From positions 1 to 34,524 of IMG/VR virus record IMGVR_UViG_3300021389_000076: 34,524 nt of DNA; one strand, given 5' to 3'. Under the pieces are notes generated by a model, which had not been told where the DNA came from, did not search any database, and was given only the letters and a program-made list of their open reading frames with translations. The DNA comes from a virus. The translations under genes and the position numbers were made by a program. This document shows positions 14,610 to 21,099 of this stretch, piece after piece. The first letter of the stretch is position 1; each line of letters starts with the position of its first letter.

Positions 14610-15255
14610 AAAGTAAACTCTTCTTACGAGCTTTACCTTGAGTTTCTACTTCACATTCTACTTCGTATTCATTCCAAGGTTTTGTCGGTTTTTGATTAGG
14701 GAATACAAATTTTCTACAAGTACCATCATCATCAAAGTAAATTGTTTTTACCATTGTAGTTGGAATATGTCCACCTGTTGGTAAAACTTCATGTCCTTCT
14801 TCAAAGATGTTTTCGATTGTAATTGTTAAATTTTGTTCATCATCCCAAACCCTTTCTTCTTGTTCTAACAATCTCCAAGCACCTCTATTCAAATCTTGTT
14901 GTTGTAAAGTACAATTTAAATAAGAAAATGTCGTATAAAGATTATTATAAGAATCGGAATATGTAGCGGCGGGTGCAAGATGTCCTTTATCCCATGGATT
15001 AGAGTAATAATCATGCTTATCTGATGTATGTACTCCATTTTCTTTATGAAAATCCATATTTCCTCTATCTACGTTTTTTGGTCTATTTGTTGAGGTATAA
15101 GTAAGTTTTACTGGTTGTTCCAATACTTCACTATACCACACCTTAAATACTTCGTTCTCAATTATAACTTCTTCTCTTAGTTCTTGAGCAACGATTTCTT
15201 CTGGACTACACCCAACTAAGAGGAATGTAAAGAAGATTAATTTTAATAATTTCAT
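14608..15255 (-). CDS. Lipoprotein DNA/RNA non-specific endonuclease (NUC1, beta-beta-alpha-metal)
   Basis: A 215-residue exported nuclease. Residues 1-16 are a lipoprotein signal peptide (KLLKLIFFTFLLVGC) with lipobox LVGC and Cys16 as the lipid attachment site. The next residues SPEE form the acidic patch seen in Bacteroidota surface-lipoprotein export signals. The catalytic region has DKGHLAP (His92, general base) and TFSYLNCTLQQQDLNRGAWRLLE cut as N114, Q118-120, N123, E131; the spacing of H, N and E matches Serratia nuclease (H89, N119, E127). It should degrade DNA and RNA outside the inner membrane. A late-type box lies 26 bases upstream. Roles could be destroying competing phage DNA at the cell surface, digesting released nucleic acid or nutrient scavenging. 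The ending GKARKKSLL is basic. Confidence 0.88.
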   Translation of the reverse strand: MKLLKLIFFTFLLVGCSPEEIVAQELREEVIIENEVFKVWYSEVLEQPVKLTYTSTNRPKNVDRGNMDFHKENGVHTSDKHDYYSNPWDKGHLAPAATYSDSYNNLYTTFSYLNCTLQQQDLNRGAWRLLEQEERVWDDEQNLTITIENIFEEGHEVLPTGGHIPTTMVKTIYFDDDGTCRKFVFPNQKPTKPWNEYEVECEVETQGKARKKSLL

Positions 15256-15282
15256 ATTTTTTATTAAAGTTTTAGTTCAATA

Positions 15283-15292
15283 TATAAATATT
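15283..15292 (-). promoter_or_regulatory. Late-type box before lipoprotein nuclease
   Basis: Minus-strand AATATTTATA (9 of 10 to TATATTTATA) 27 bases before the nuclease ATG at 15255. It overlaps the stop codon of the DNA polymerase gene, marking the change from an early-type operon to a late-type one. Confidence 0.5.
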
Positions 15293-16547
15293 AAACTTTT
15301 GAGTAATCACTACCCCAATCCGCTTTGACGGGAAATCCATAACTTTCGAGAACGGATTTAACTAATTTAATAGTTTCAACCTCAGAATCATCGAATTCAA
15401 ATAAGAATGAATCATAAGTGTATAATATAGGAAGAGGAAGTTGTAACTTCTTTAGTTTACTCAGTACCTCAATGTTAAACTCGGTTTCCGTCGCTTGGAG
15501 AATATAATTAAAGAACTTTTGTGCGTTAGGTTTTTCAATCCAACCTAAAGGTATTTTTCTACCTTTGGGAGTTTGTAAATAACCATTTTTCACTGCTTCG
15601 TTTTGCATCTTGGAAATAAACCTATCTACTTTATCAAAGAATGGTATCTTTCTATCTTCATCGGATACACCTCCATATAAGATTCTAAACGTTCTTCCTT
15701 TGGATTCCCCATAATCACAACCATATTGGTCTGCTAACCATTGGTGAACCGAAGTATCGGGTAGTTTGTATTTAATCAACTTACCAATAATCCTAACATG
15801 ATATGCATCGTAATCGAATTGTAAAAAGAGTTTTCCTTTTTTTGGAATGAATACTCCCCTACTACCATCGGATTTGTTTAATGCACCATAATTGATACCT
15901 AAATGTCTATTGGAAGGTCTTGATGTAATCGTGTATGGATTGTATTCGGTGAATGTATGTGAAAACCATAAAGATTTACGATTATCTGGCCATCTATCAA
16001 AAAATTTTTCCCTATCGACTTGTATCCCTTTTCTCTCGATATCTGAAAGGATAGGAATCATCGTTTCATCCACCCAATTGTTTGTATGGGTTATATCCCA
16101 CTCATCTGCAATACCTCGTAGTACCTCACCCCACTTCATTATAGGGATTGATTTACCCAAACCATCTCTTATACCCATTCGGATATAAAAACTCGTTAGA
16201 ACCTCTAATTTATCACCGAAAGGGTATATTTTAAAGTTTTCAAAGAATAAAGAAGTTTGCACATCTTTTAGATTATTTACCTTAATATCGGTTTGTAAGA
16301 AACCTTTTTTGTTCCAAATCCACTTTTCTTGATTCGAGGTTGATAAATCTATTTCTAACTTTTCACAATCATTATGGTTGAATGGAAGTATAAAATCAAG
16401 ATTTCGGAATTGGACATACAAAAATGACAACCCATTAGTCATAGGATGTCTTTCCAAATCTTCCCAAATAGGAATAATCTTAGATTCTTCGTTATTCCAA
16501 TATTCGAGAAATTGGTCTTTCTCTTTATTAGTTTCTACTATAATCAT
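15291..16547 (-). CDS. Compact family A DNA polymerase
   Basis: A 418-residue DNA polymerase I-type replicase. Motifs in order: TSRPSNRHLGINYG (208-221), the T-x-R primer-template contact; motif A FDYDAYHVRIIG with catalytic Asp245; motif B KGRTFRILYGG with K283, F287, Y291 and G292; motif C ILYTYDSFLFE with catalytic Asp379. Motif C lacks the usual second acidic residue (HDE), as in some phage relatives. The first 150 residues hold the place of a proofreading domain, but I see no DxE or other exonuclease motifs, so 3'-5' activity is probably lost or supplied elsewhere. The polymerase is much shorter than E. coli Pol I and T7 polymerase. It closes the P3 operon, overlapping the 78-residue gene upstream by 4 bases. 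Canonical T4 uses a family B enzyme, so this is a lineage marker. Confidence 0.85.
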   Translation of the reverse strand: MIIVETNKEKDQFLEYWNNEESKIIPIWEDLERHPMTNGLSFLYVQFRNLDFILPFNHNDCEKLEIDLSTSNQEKWIWNKKGFLQTDIKVNNLKDVQTSLFFENFKIYPFGDKLEVLTSFYIRMGIRDGLGKSIPIMKWGEVLRGIADEWDITHTNNWVDETMIPILSDIERKGIQVDREKFFDRWPDNRKSLWFSHTFTEYNPYTITSRPSNRHLGINYGALNKSDGSRGVFIPKKGKLFLQFDYDAYHVRIIGKLIKYKLPDTSVHQWLADQYGCDYGESKGRTFRILYGGVSDEDRKIPFFDKVDRFISKMQNEAVKNGYLQTPKGRKIPLGWIEKPNAQKFFNYILQATETEFNIEVLSKLKKLQLPLPILYTYDSFLFEFDDSEVETIKLVKSVLESYGFPVKADWGSDYSKV

Positions 16548-16780
16548 TCTACTTCATCAAAATTTACATTGTTATCCAACATAAATTGCTTGAGTTGTTC
16601 TCTACACTTTACATAAGTATCGTACTTCTCTTGACTGTACTCTTCATCAGACATATACTTGTATTGTTTTCTGAGCCATTGGTCCATCTTCCAACAAACA
16701 TGCCACCAATCCGAACCTTTGATTGCAAGGTTGAAATCTGATTTATCTTCTGGTAAATTAAATTCTAATATTGCTTTCAT
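16544..16780 (-). CDS. Conserved small phage protein (EFNLPED/MDQWLR type)
   Basis: A 78-residue protein. The opening MKAILEFNLPEDKSDFNLA and the later WKMDQWLRKQYKY match a small protein often found beside replication genes in diverse phages; its function is unknown to me. Predicted strand then helices, acidic at the C-terminus (NNVNFDEVE). It overlaps the polymerase start by 4 bases (ATGA-type), suggesting a polymerase-associated role. Confidence 0.75.
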   Translation of the reverse strand: MKAILEFNLPEDKSDFNLAIKGSDWWHVCWKMDQWLRKQYKYMSDEEYSQEKYDTYVKCREQLKQFMLDNNVNFDEVE

Positions 16781-16781
16781 A

Positions 16782-17279
16782 TCAATCCCACCAATTTTGT
16801 ATATTATGTTCTATAAAATCCCATAAAAGTTTATGGGCTCTCTTTTGTTTATCTTGTGAAAGTAACATCATTTCATGTCTTAATTCATCTATTTCTTTTT
16901 GATGTTTATCATCTACTGCTTTTTCATTCCAATGTACCAATTTATAATAAGGGTCTCCATTTCCATCTTTCTCTTCTAGCTCAACAAACTCATATTTTGT
17001 TTTCCCATAAGCAAATTCAATATGATTAATATACTCTGTTCCATACTCTTCGTCATATACCTTTTGCATTAAATCTACTGCGGTTTTGATTCTTGATGCA
17101 GTATTATGATTACCAACATGATTACCATTTTCTCTGATACTTTTTTCAGTTCGTTTCAGTTGGTGTTGAAACAAATCTATCGAATAACGATGGTCCCAAT
17201 CATATCCTTTCCATATTAGGGGAAGGAATGAAAGGGTTCGTTCTATTTGTCTATATTTCCTTTTGAACCAATATCTCAT
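16782..17279 (-). CDS. Conserved hypothetical phage protein
   Basis: About 165 residues if started at MRYWFKRKYRQIER; the frame is open up to 17357 but the upstream part overlaps the preceding gene by over 100 bases and looks like read-through, so I use the ATG at 17279 (17285 also possible). Features: LPLIWKGYDWDHRYSIDLF, HQLKRTEKSIRENG and a C-terminal WDFIEHNIQNWWD, all with many aromatic residues. I recall similar proteins in marine phages, function unknown. It overlaps the end of the 17251-17634 gene by about 29 bases and is 1 base from the small gene downstream. Confidence 0.7.
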   Translation of the reverse strand: MRYWFKRKYRQIERTLSFLPLIWKGYDWDHRYSIDLFQHQLKRTEKSIRENGNHVGNHNTASRIKTAVDLMQKVYDEEYGTEYINHIEFAYGKTKYEFVELEEKDGNGDPYYKLVHWNEKAVDDKHQKEIDELRHEMMLLSQDKQKRAHKLLWDFIEHNIQNWWD

Positions 17280-17634
17280 ACCCATCTTCATTTGTTTTAA
17301 ATTCTTTAATGGTTTTACCCATAAACTCCATTCCTTCAGCAAGATATGGTCCACCACTTGGGTCTACCATATTAATTACATCAGTTTTAGAAGTAACTAA
17401 AGGAAGAAGGTCAGCAAATACATACTCCCCCTTTTCATCATCGTAATTATGAACTTCATTTTTAAAATCTTCGAAAGAAAGTCCACCATAATCTTCTTGG
17501 AACTTTTCCCAAGCTTTGGTGTAATCGTTTGGCATTCCAAATCGATGGTATTCAAAATTACCACTCCATTGAATATTACCATTTTCTAATTCGGTGAAGG
17601 TAAATACATCACCATATCTATTCTTGTACTCCAT
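17251..17634 (-). CDS. Hypothetical protein
   Basis: A 127-residue acidic protein starting MEYKNRYGDVFTFTELENGN, probably beta-rich at the N-terminus (GNIQWSGNFEYHRFG) and ending in strands MEFMGKTIKEFKTNEDGYEILV. No motif recognised. It overlaps both neighbours by 17-29 bases, which indicates tight translational coupling inside the P3 operon that ends in the DNA polymerase. Confidence 0.65.
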   Translation of the reverse strand: MEYKNRYGDVFTFTELENGNIQWSGNFEYHRFGMPNDYTKAWEKFQEDYGGLSFEDFKNEVHNYDDEKGEYVFADLLPLVTSKTDVINMVDPSGGPYLAEGMEFMGKTIKEFKTNEDGYEILVQKEI

Positions 17635-17818
17635 TATTGTATTCTAATAAGATTAGTTCCGCTGTTTCTTCATCTACATAACCACTTCCATCCATATCAA
17701 CGATATGTCCTACATAATACATACCATCTTCTTCTGTTAAATCTGATTTAGTTAGTGTAGGATTGAATCCTAAAAGAAATAGTTCTCTGTTGCTTAATTT
17801 TGACATTAGTTTTTCCAT
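17618..17818 (-). CDS. Small protein with EF-hand-like calcium loop
   Basis: A 66-residue protein whose residues 41-52, DMDGSGYVDEET, follow the EF-hand loop pattern D-x-D-x-S-G-x-V-D; the last position is Thr instead of Glu. A single such loop is also found in dockerin-like and excalibur-like motifs, so calcium binding is only a suggestion. It is the first gene behind promoter P3 (17838-17869). A second ATG at 17806 is an alternative start. Confidence 0.6.
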   Translation of the reverse strand: MEKLMSKLSNRELFLLGFNPTLTKSDLTEEDGMYYVGHIVDMDGSGYVDEETAELILLEYNNGVQE

Positions 17819-17837
17819 TAGTTTAAATTTTATATTA

Positions 17838-17869
17838 CAAATATACGAATTTTATTTTTAAAATCCAAA
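17838..17869 (-). promoter_or_regulatory. Early-type promoter P3 (TTTG-N20-TATATTTG)
   Basis: Minus-strand TTTG at 17866-17869 and TATATTTG at 17838-17845, 20 bases apart. The spacer is very similar to P1 and P2. It sits directly behind the stop of the 17870-18085 gene and drives the operon ending in the DNA polymerase. Confidence 0.8.
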
Positions 17870-18085
17870 TTATTCTTCAAACATTTCATATAATTGACTA
17901 ATTGTATTAATCCAATCTGGTGAAAAATTTGATAAAGAACTTAAATCACCCAACTTCACTTCAGTAACAGCTACATTACTTTCTAATACCTCTAACAACC
18001 CATTTACAAGTGTAGGATACTCTTGAATATCAGATAAAAGTTTATCTTTAATTTCTGGTTTTAATCGTTGAAATAAATTTTTCAT
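17870..18085 (-). CDS. Small hypothetical protein
   Basis: A 71-residue, mainly helical protein starting MKNLFQRLKPEIKDKLLSDI and ending QLYEMFEE. No motif recognised. Its start overlaps the stop of the SWIM-type gene by 4 bases, placing it last in the P5 operon (18587-18874, 18263-18583, SWIM, this gene). Confidence 0.6.
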   Translation of the reverse strand: MKNLFQRLKPEIKDKLLSDIQEYPTLVNGLLEVLESNVAVTEVKLGDLSSLSNFSPDWINTISQLYEMFEE

Positions 18086-18273
18086 ATTGCTAAGTGATTT
18101 AATTTTTCATGTAATCGTTTCATGTGTTTACAAGGTGAATGTGGTCTGAATTCTCTTGCCTTACATTCACAATCATCTATTCGGTAATCTGTTACTCGTA
18201 CATTATAATACGATAACTTACCTGTCTTTTTATTACGAGAACCCATTTCTCGATAGTACCAACTACTTGTCAT
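18082..18273 (-). CDS. SWIM-type zinc finger small protein
   Basis: A 63-residue protein with C35-x-C37-x10-C48-x-H50 (DCECKAREFRPHSPCKHMK), the SWIM zinc-finger spacing, preceded by a two-strand segment (SYYNVRVTDYRIDDC) as in known SWIM domains. SWIM fingers mediate DNA or protein contacts, for example in recombination factors and transposases. The track of in-frame codons continues upstream through TTG, but the ATG at 18273, overlapping the upstream gene's stop, is the natural start. Being the whole protein rather than part of a larger one is unusual. Confidence 0.7.
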   Translation of the reverse strand: MTSSWYYREMGSRNKKTGKLSYYNVRVTDYRIDDCECKAREFRPHSPCKHMKRLHEKLNHLAI

Positions 18274-18583
18274 AACCAACAAATTTCAGTTTAACATCAT
18301 CAACTAATCCGTTTGATACTGCCAATGGATATTCTTCATTTAACCAATAGTTTTGAACATTATCAACTTCGTTCAAACAATCTTCTTTTAATTCTTCGAT
18401 ATCATAACTATCACCATATTTGATACCACCACAAAGAACCATTAGTTCATTAAGTTTATCAAAATCGTTTTGAAAATTAACAATTGATTTAATAATTTCC
18501 AATTTCATTAATTGAGAAACCATATCGTTGTGGTCATACATTTCTTTTGACCAAGGTTTTGTAATTTCTATTCCGTAATTCAT
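18263..18583 (-). CDS. Hypothetical protein
   Basis: A 106-residue acidic, probably helical protein (MNYGIEITKPWSKEMYDHN at the start; ELKEDCLNEVDNVQNYW in the middle). No motif recognised. It overlaps the SWIM gene by 11 bases and follows the 18587 gene by 3 bases, so the four genes of the P5 operon are tightly coupled. Confidence 0.65.
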   Translation of the reverse strand: MNYGIEITKPWSKEMYDHNDMVSQLMKLEIIKSIVNFQNDFDKLNELMVLCGGIKYGDSYDIEELKEDCLNEVDNVQNYWLNEEYPLAVSNGLVDDVKLKFVGYDK

Positions 18584-18586
18584 ATC

Positions 18587-18874
18587 TTATTTGTTTAAAG
18601 TTAACATTGATAATGGAACATTATATTCACTAACTCTACCATAAGAAGTGTTGTTTAGAACTTCAATAACAGCTTTAGTTCTGTTAATTTTCTTAACTCT
18701 ACATTGTTTACCATTCAACTTAGGATGGTTAACATTAACATTAGCTCCGATATAAAGTTCGTTCTTTACATCCCAAGCCAATTCACTTTTTTTGATTTTG
18801 ATTACTTCAACTACTTTAGAGTTCAACTCTCTTAGTTCTTCAAGGGAAAGGTTTTTTAATTCTGAATAATTCAT
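18587..18874 (-). CDS. Hypothetical protein with KOW/SH3-like C-terminal segment
   Basis: A 95-residue protein. The N-terminal 35 residues form a charged helix (LEELRELNSKVVEVIKIKK). The rest looks like a small barrel: YIGANVNVNHPKLNGKQCRVKKI, NRTKAVIEVLN and YNVPLSMLTL, similar to KOW/SH3-like nucleic-acid or ribosome-associated domains. A role in transcription or translation control is a guess. It is the first gene behind promoter P5 and shares its leader with the P4 gene. Confidence 0.65.
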   Translation of the reverse strand: MNYSELKNLSLEELRELNSKVVEVIKIKKSELAWDVKNELYIGANVNVNHPKLNGKQCRVKKINRTKAVIEVLNNTSYGRVSEYNVPLSMLTLNK

Positions 18875-18900
18875 GTTTTAAGTTTTAAGTGTTATTAATT

Positions 18901-18915
18901 ATTTACATAGTAAAT
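18901..18915. promoter_or_regulatory. Candidate operator palindrome, copy B
   Basis: ATTTAC-ATA-GTAAAT overlapping the -7 box of P5; identical to copies at 10497-10511 and 19211-19225. Confidence 0.6.
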
Positions 18916-18942
18916 ATACGAAAAATAAATGAGAAATCCAAG
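18911..18942 (-). promoter_or_regulatory. Early-type promoter P5 (CTTG-N20-TATATTTA)
   Basis: Minus-strand CTTG at 18939-18942, 20 bases, TATATTTA at 18911-18918; 37 bases before the ATG at 18874. Confidence 0.7.
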
Positions 18943-18964
18943 CAAAAGTGGATTTTTTTTTCAA

Positions 18965-19192
18965 TTATTTTAACCACAAGTTATAAACATAATCGTAACT
19001 TGTTTTTAGTTGTTTTGCTAATTCTGAGAATAATCTCTCTCTTACTAAACTATCAGCAACACCGATGTAATCATAAACATCCATACCACCAAATAGTTGA
19101 GTAACCAATCCAGCGAAGGTTGCTTTATCATCAAGTTCAATTCCCAACTCATCAGTTGGGTACGTTTCTAAGTAAAATTGTTTAATTGTCAT
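18965..19192 (-). CDS. Small hypothetical protein, single gene behind P6
   Basis: A 75-residue acidic helical protein starting MTIKQFYLETYPTDELGIEL, containing DYIGVADSLVRERLFSELAKQL. No motif recognised. It stands alone between two copies of the repeated promoter cassette: P6 upstream and P5 downstream. Being a one-gene unit under the shared operator, it is a reasonable candidate for a regulator or an anti-host factor, but nothing in the sequence proves that. Confidence 0.65.
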   Translation of the reverse strand: MTIKQFYLETYPTDELGIELDDKATFAGLVTQLFGGMDVYDYIGVADSLVRERLFSELAKQLKTSYDYVYNLWLK

Positions 19193-19210
19193 ATCTTTTA
19201 AGTTTTAATC

Positions 19211-19225
19211 ATTTACATAGTAAAT
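19211..19225. promoter_or_regulatory. Candidate operator palindrome, copy C
   Basis: ATTTAC-ATA-GTAAAT, identical to the other two copies although the adjoining -7 base differs, which suggests the palindrome itself is under selection. Confidence 0.6.
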
Positions 19226-19252
19226 GTACGAAAAAAATACGAGAAATCCAAG
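19221..19252 (-). promoter_or_regulatory. Early-type promoter P6 (CTTG-N20-TACATTTA)
   Basis: Minus-strand CTTG at 19249-19252, 20-base spacer, TACATTTA at 19221-19228 (still fits TAnnTTT). It lies 29 bases before the ATG at 19192. Confidence 0.65.
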
Positions 19253-19270
19253 CAAAAAGTGAATTATTTT

Positions 19271-19903
19271 TTAAATTTTTTCAAAATAACCACCAACATC
19301 AAATGAAATATTAGTGTTTATAGAACCTTTAGTAGAAGGTACGAATTCGGATGGTTTAGCTATTCTAAAATCAACAGAAACTCTACTATCATGTTCTTCA
19401 TTAGTTTTATTACCATGTAGTAAGTTTGCTCCTTTGAATACTAAAACCTCACCATATGAGATATTATAGGGTTTAAAATCTTCTTTACCCTCTTCTGATT
19501 CAATCCATATAGTATTTGTTTCATATGAATCGGTAAATGGTAGTAGTATATTTATTTCTGATTGTCCATGATTGTAATCCCTATCTCTATGCCACTCACC
19601 AACAGCTTGATTACCTTTTAAATGAACTCTGAAAGTTGGAATCTTTTGGAATATAATTTCATCTAATTCAAATTCATACTTAATGAACTTATCTATAAAA
19701 TTATAATATGTTTGTTTAAACCTTTCATCAAAGTTACTATAATATAGTTTATGCCATGTAGTAGATTGGTCTTTTTCTCTTGTAAGTGTTTTATATTCTT
19801 CTACTTCATGTAGATTTTCAAGTGTGTTTGTTTTTAATGTTTCCTTTACAATTTCTCTGAATGGATATAAGGATGTATCATATCTTAATTTATATGTTTT
19901 CAT
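19271..19903 (-). CDS. Fe(II)/2-oxoglutarate-dependent oxygenase
   Basis: A 210-residue oxygenase with an intact iron-binding triad: H105-R-D107 in GEWHRDRDYNHG and H163 in ANLLHGN, followed by R174 in HDSRVSVDFR to bind 2-oxoglutarate. The double-stranded beta-helix is visible in INILLPFTDSYETNTIWIES and YGEVLVFKGANLLHGN. Such enzymes hydroxylate small molecules, proteins or nucleobases; the substrate cannot be read here. I use the ATG at 19903, which overlaps the upstream oxygenase stop as ATGA; the longer frame would need TTG at 19912. The pair is therefore translationally coupled, next to tail genes. Confidence 0.82.
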   Translation of the reverse strand: MKTYKLRYDTSLYPFREIVKETLKTNTLENLHEVEEYKTLTREKDQSTTWHKLYYSNFDERFKQTYYNFIDKFIKYEFELDEIIFQKIPTFRVHLKGNQAVGEWHRDRDYNHGQSEINILLPFTDSYETNTIWIESEEGKEDFKPYNISYGEVLVFKGANLLHGNKTNEEHDSRVSVDFRIAKPSEFVPSTKGSINTNISFDVGGYFEKI

Positions 19904-20673
19904 ATATTCCAATATTTTGATTGAATAGAATAGATATCAATAGGTGTTCTTTTCATATGTCCACCTTTTTTGAATTCAGCACCTTTTAAAGAATATCCAG
20001 CTAAAAAACTTCTTCTGAATCTGTTTGAATTATTTGGTTCTGAACCAAGTACTGTATGTGAATGTAGAAGAACCATATCACCCTTTCTTGTATTACCTTG
20101 TATTTTTTTAAAATCATGTCCTTCAGGCATTACACATGGTTTACCTCTTTCATTCCTCCAATTCTTTGGATTGGTTTTTACTCTCTCTTCATCAACTTCA
20201 ATTGGTAATATTCCCAACCTATGAGTACCTTCATAATTCCAAACAGCACCATTTTCTTCATCATGGTTATCTAAAGCTATAGTAATGTTTAAGTATTCAT
20301 TATGTTTACATCCTGTGTAAAATGAATTTTGATGCATATCTCTACCTAATTGTCCTGGTGGTTTGAAGTAACACCAAGTTTGTGTTCCATCAATTTTACC
20401 ATTAAGTAAAAATTCTGTTGCTTCTATTATCTTTGGATGTGTAAATATTTTTTGAAACTTTTCAGATAATTTATGTGGATACATAAATGGGTCATAATCA
20501 CCCCATTCTTCACCACCATCTTTAGTAGTTTTTTGTCTTTCTTTTCGAAGTATCTCTAATTCATTATTTAATTCATCACACTCATCTTCAGTAAGTAAGG
20601 GCAATGTGGAGAATCCTCTATATCTCCAATCGAAAAGTAATTGTTGTTTTTCTTCTTCAGTAAGATATATCAT
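19900..20673 (-). CDS. Phytanoyl-CoA dioxygenase-like (PhyH) protein with altered metal site
   Basis: A 257-residue PhyH-family protein by overall pattern: GFSTLPLLTEDECDELN near the N-terminus, then MHQNSFYTGCKHNEYLNI, TIALDNHDEENGAVW, the GTHRLG segment and KGDMVLLHSHTVLGSEPNNS followed by RFRRSF. In PhyH the iron ligands are HxD and a distal His in a His-Gly-Ser sequence. Here H114 is kept, but Asp is Asn116 (HQN) and the distal His position reads Leu209 (VLGS); H206 nearby might substitute. The 2-oxoglutarate Arg (R220/R221) remains. It may be inactive, use other chemistry, or act as a partner to the coupled oxygenase downstream. It is the first gene of this pair, 33 bases after a tail gene. 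Confidence 0.75.
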   Translation of the reverse strand: MIYLTEEEKQQLLFDWRYRGFSTLPLLTEDECDELNNELEILRKERQKTTKDGGEEWGDYDPFMYPHKLSEKFQKIFTHPKIIEATEFLLNGKIDGTQTWCYFKPPGQLGRDMHQNSFYTGCKHNEYLNITIALDNHDEENGAVWNYEGTHRLGILPIEVDEERVKTNPKNWRNERGKPCVMPEGHDFKKIQGNTRKGDMVLLHSHTVLGSEPNNSNRFRRSFLAGYSLKGAEFKKGGHMKRTPIDIYSIQSKYWNI

Positions 20674-20706
20674 ATAACCTAATTTAGTTTGTATATGTAT
20701 ATATAT

Positions 20707-21099
20707 TTAATTTTTGTAAAATTGTAATAAATTTGGTAAATATAATTTTAAGTTTGGCATTAGATGACCAACCAATTTAATAGCAGCAGAATTAGATTGT
20801 TGTACTGTTTTTTCATTTACAATAGTATTAGTACTATCTAAAGAATTTATATCCTTAGGCCCTCTTATTCTCCATTTTACATCAACAACAACATATAATG
20901 GGTTATTTATAAATTGACCTTTTGCTCTACTTGATAACTCATATATAGGAGAACCTTTATCATTTGTTTTTTGTAAAAAATATCTTCGTATAAATCCCCT
21001 ATTATAATCTTTATCAGTTGGTTTAGGAATAAACGCTTTAATATTTTTTTCTATAATAGGTGTTCGGATTATTTTATTATATCTATCTTTATTTTCCAT
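20707..21099 (-). CDS. Putative tail/baseplate protein
   Basis: A 130-residue basic protein (MENKDRYNKIIRTPIIEKN at the start) with strand-rich middle NPLYVVVDVKWRIRGP, and a helix near the end (AAIKLVGHLMPNLKLYLPNLL). No family recognised. Its start overlaps the hub-like gene's stop (TAATG), so it is made together with that protein, and baseplate assembly is the likely context. Confidence 0.55.
   Translation of the reverse strand: MENKDRYNKIIRTPIIEKNIKAFIPKPTDKDYNRGFIRRYFLQKTNDKGSPIYELSSRAKGQFINNPLYVVVDVKWRIRGPKDINSLDSTNTIVNEKTVQQSNSAAIKLVGHLMPNLKLYLPNLLQFYKN

Larger units (their letters stand above)
18883..18960. repeat. Repeated promoter cassette, copy B
   Basis: Nearly identical to 10479-10558 over its whole length, including the leader next to the start codon. 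The few differences are in the spacer and far-upstream tract, while the palindrome, -7 and -33 boxes are unchanged. Confidence 0.8.
19203..19272. repeat. Repeated promoter cassette, copy C
   Basis: Matches copies A and B through the upstream tract, -33, spacer, -7 and palindrome, but not through the leader. It differs by TACATTTA for TATATTTA in the -7 box. The upstream end reaches the stop codon of the oxygenase gene. Confidence 0.75.

Noticed and set aside
17397-17582. Minus-strand frame inside the 17251-17634 gene
   Set aside because: Fully contained in a longer frame with normal codon use and matching neighbour overlaps.
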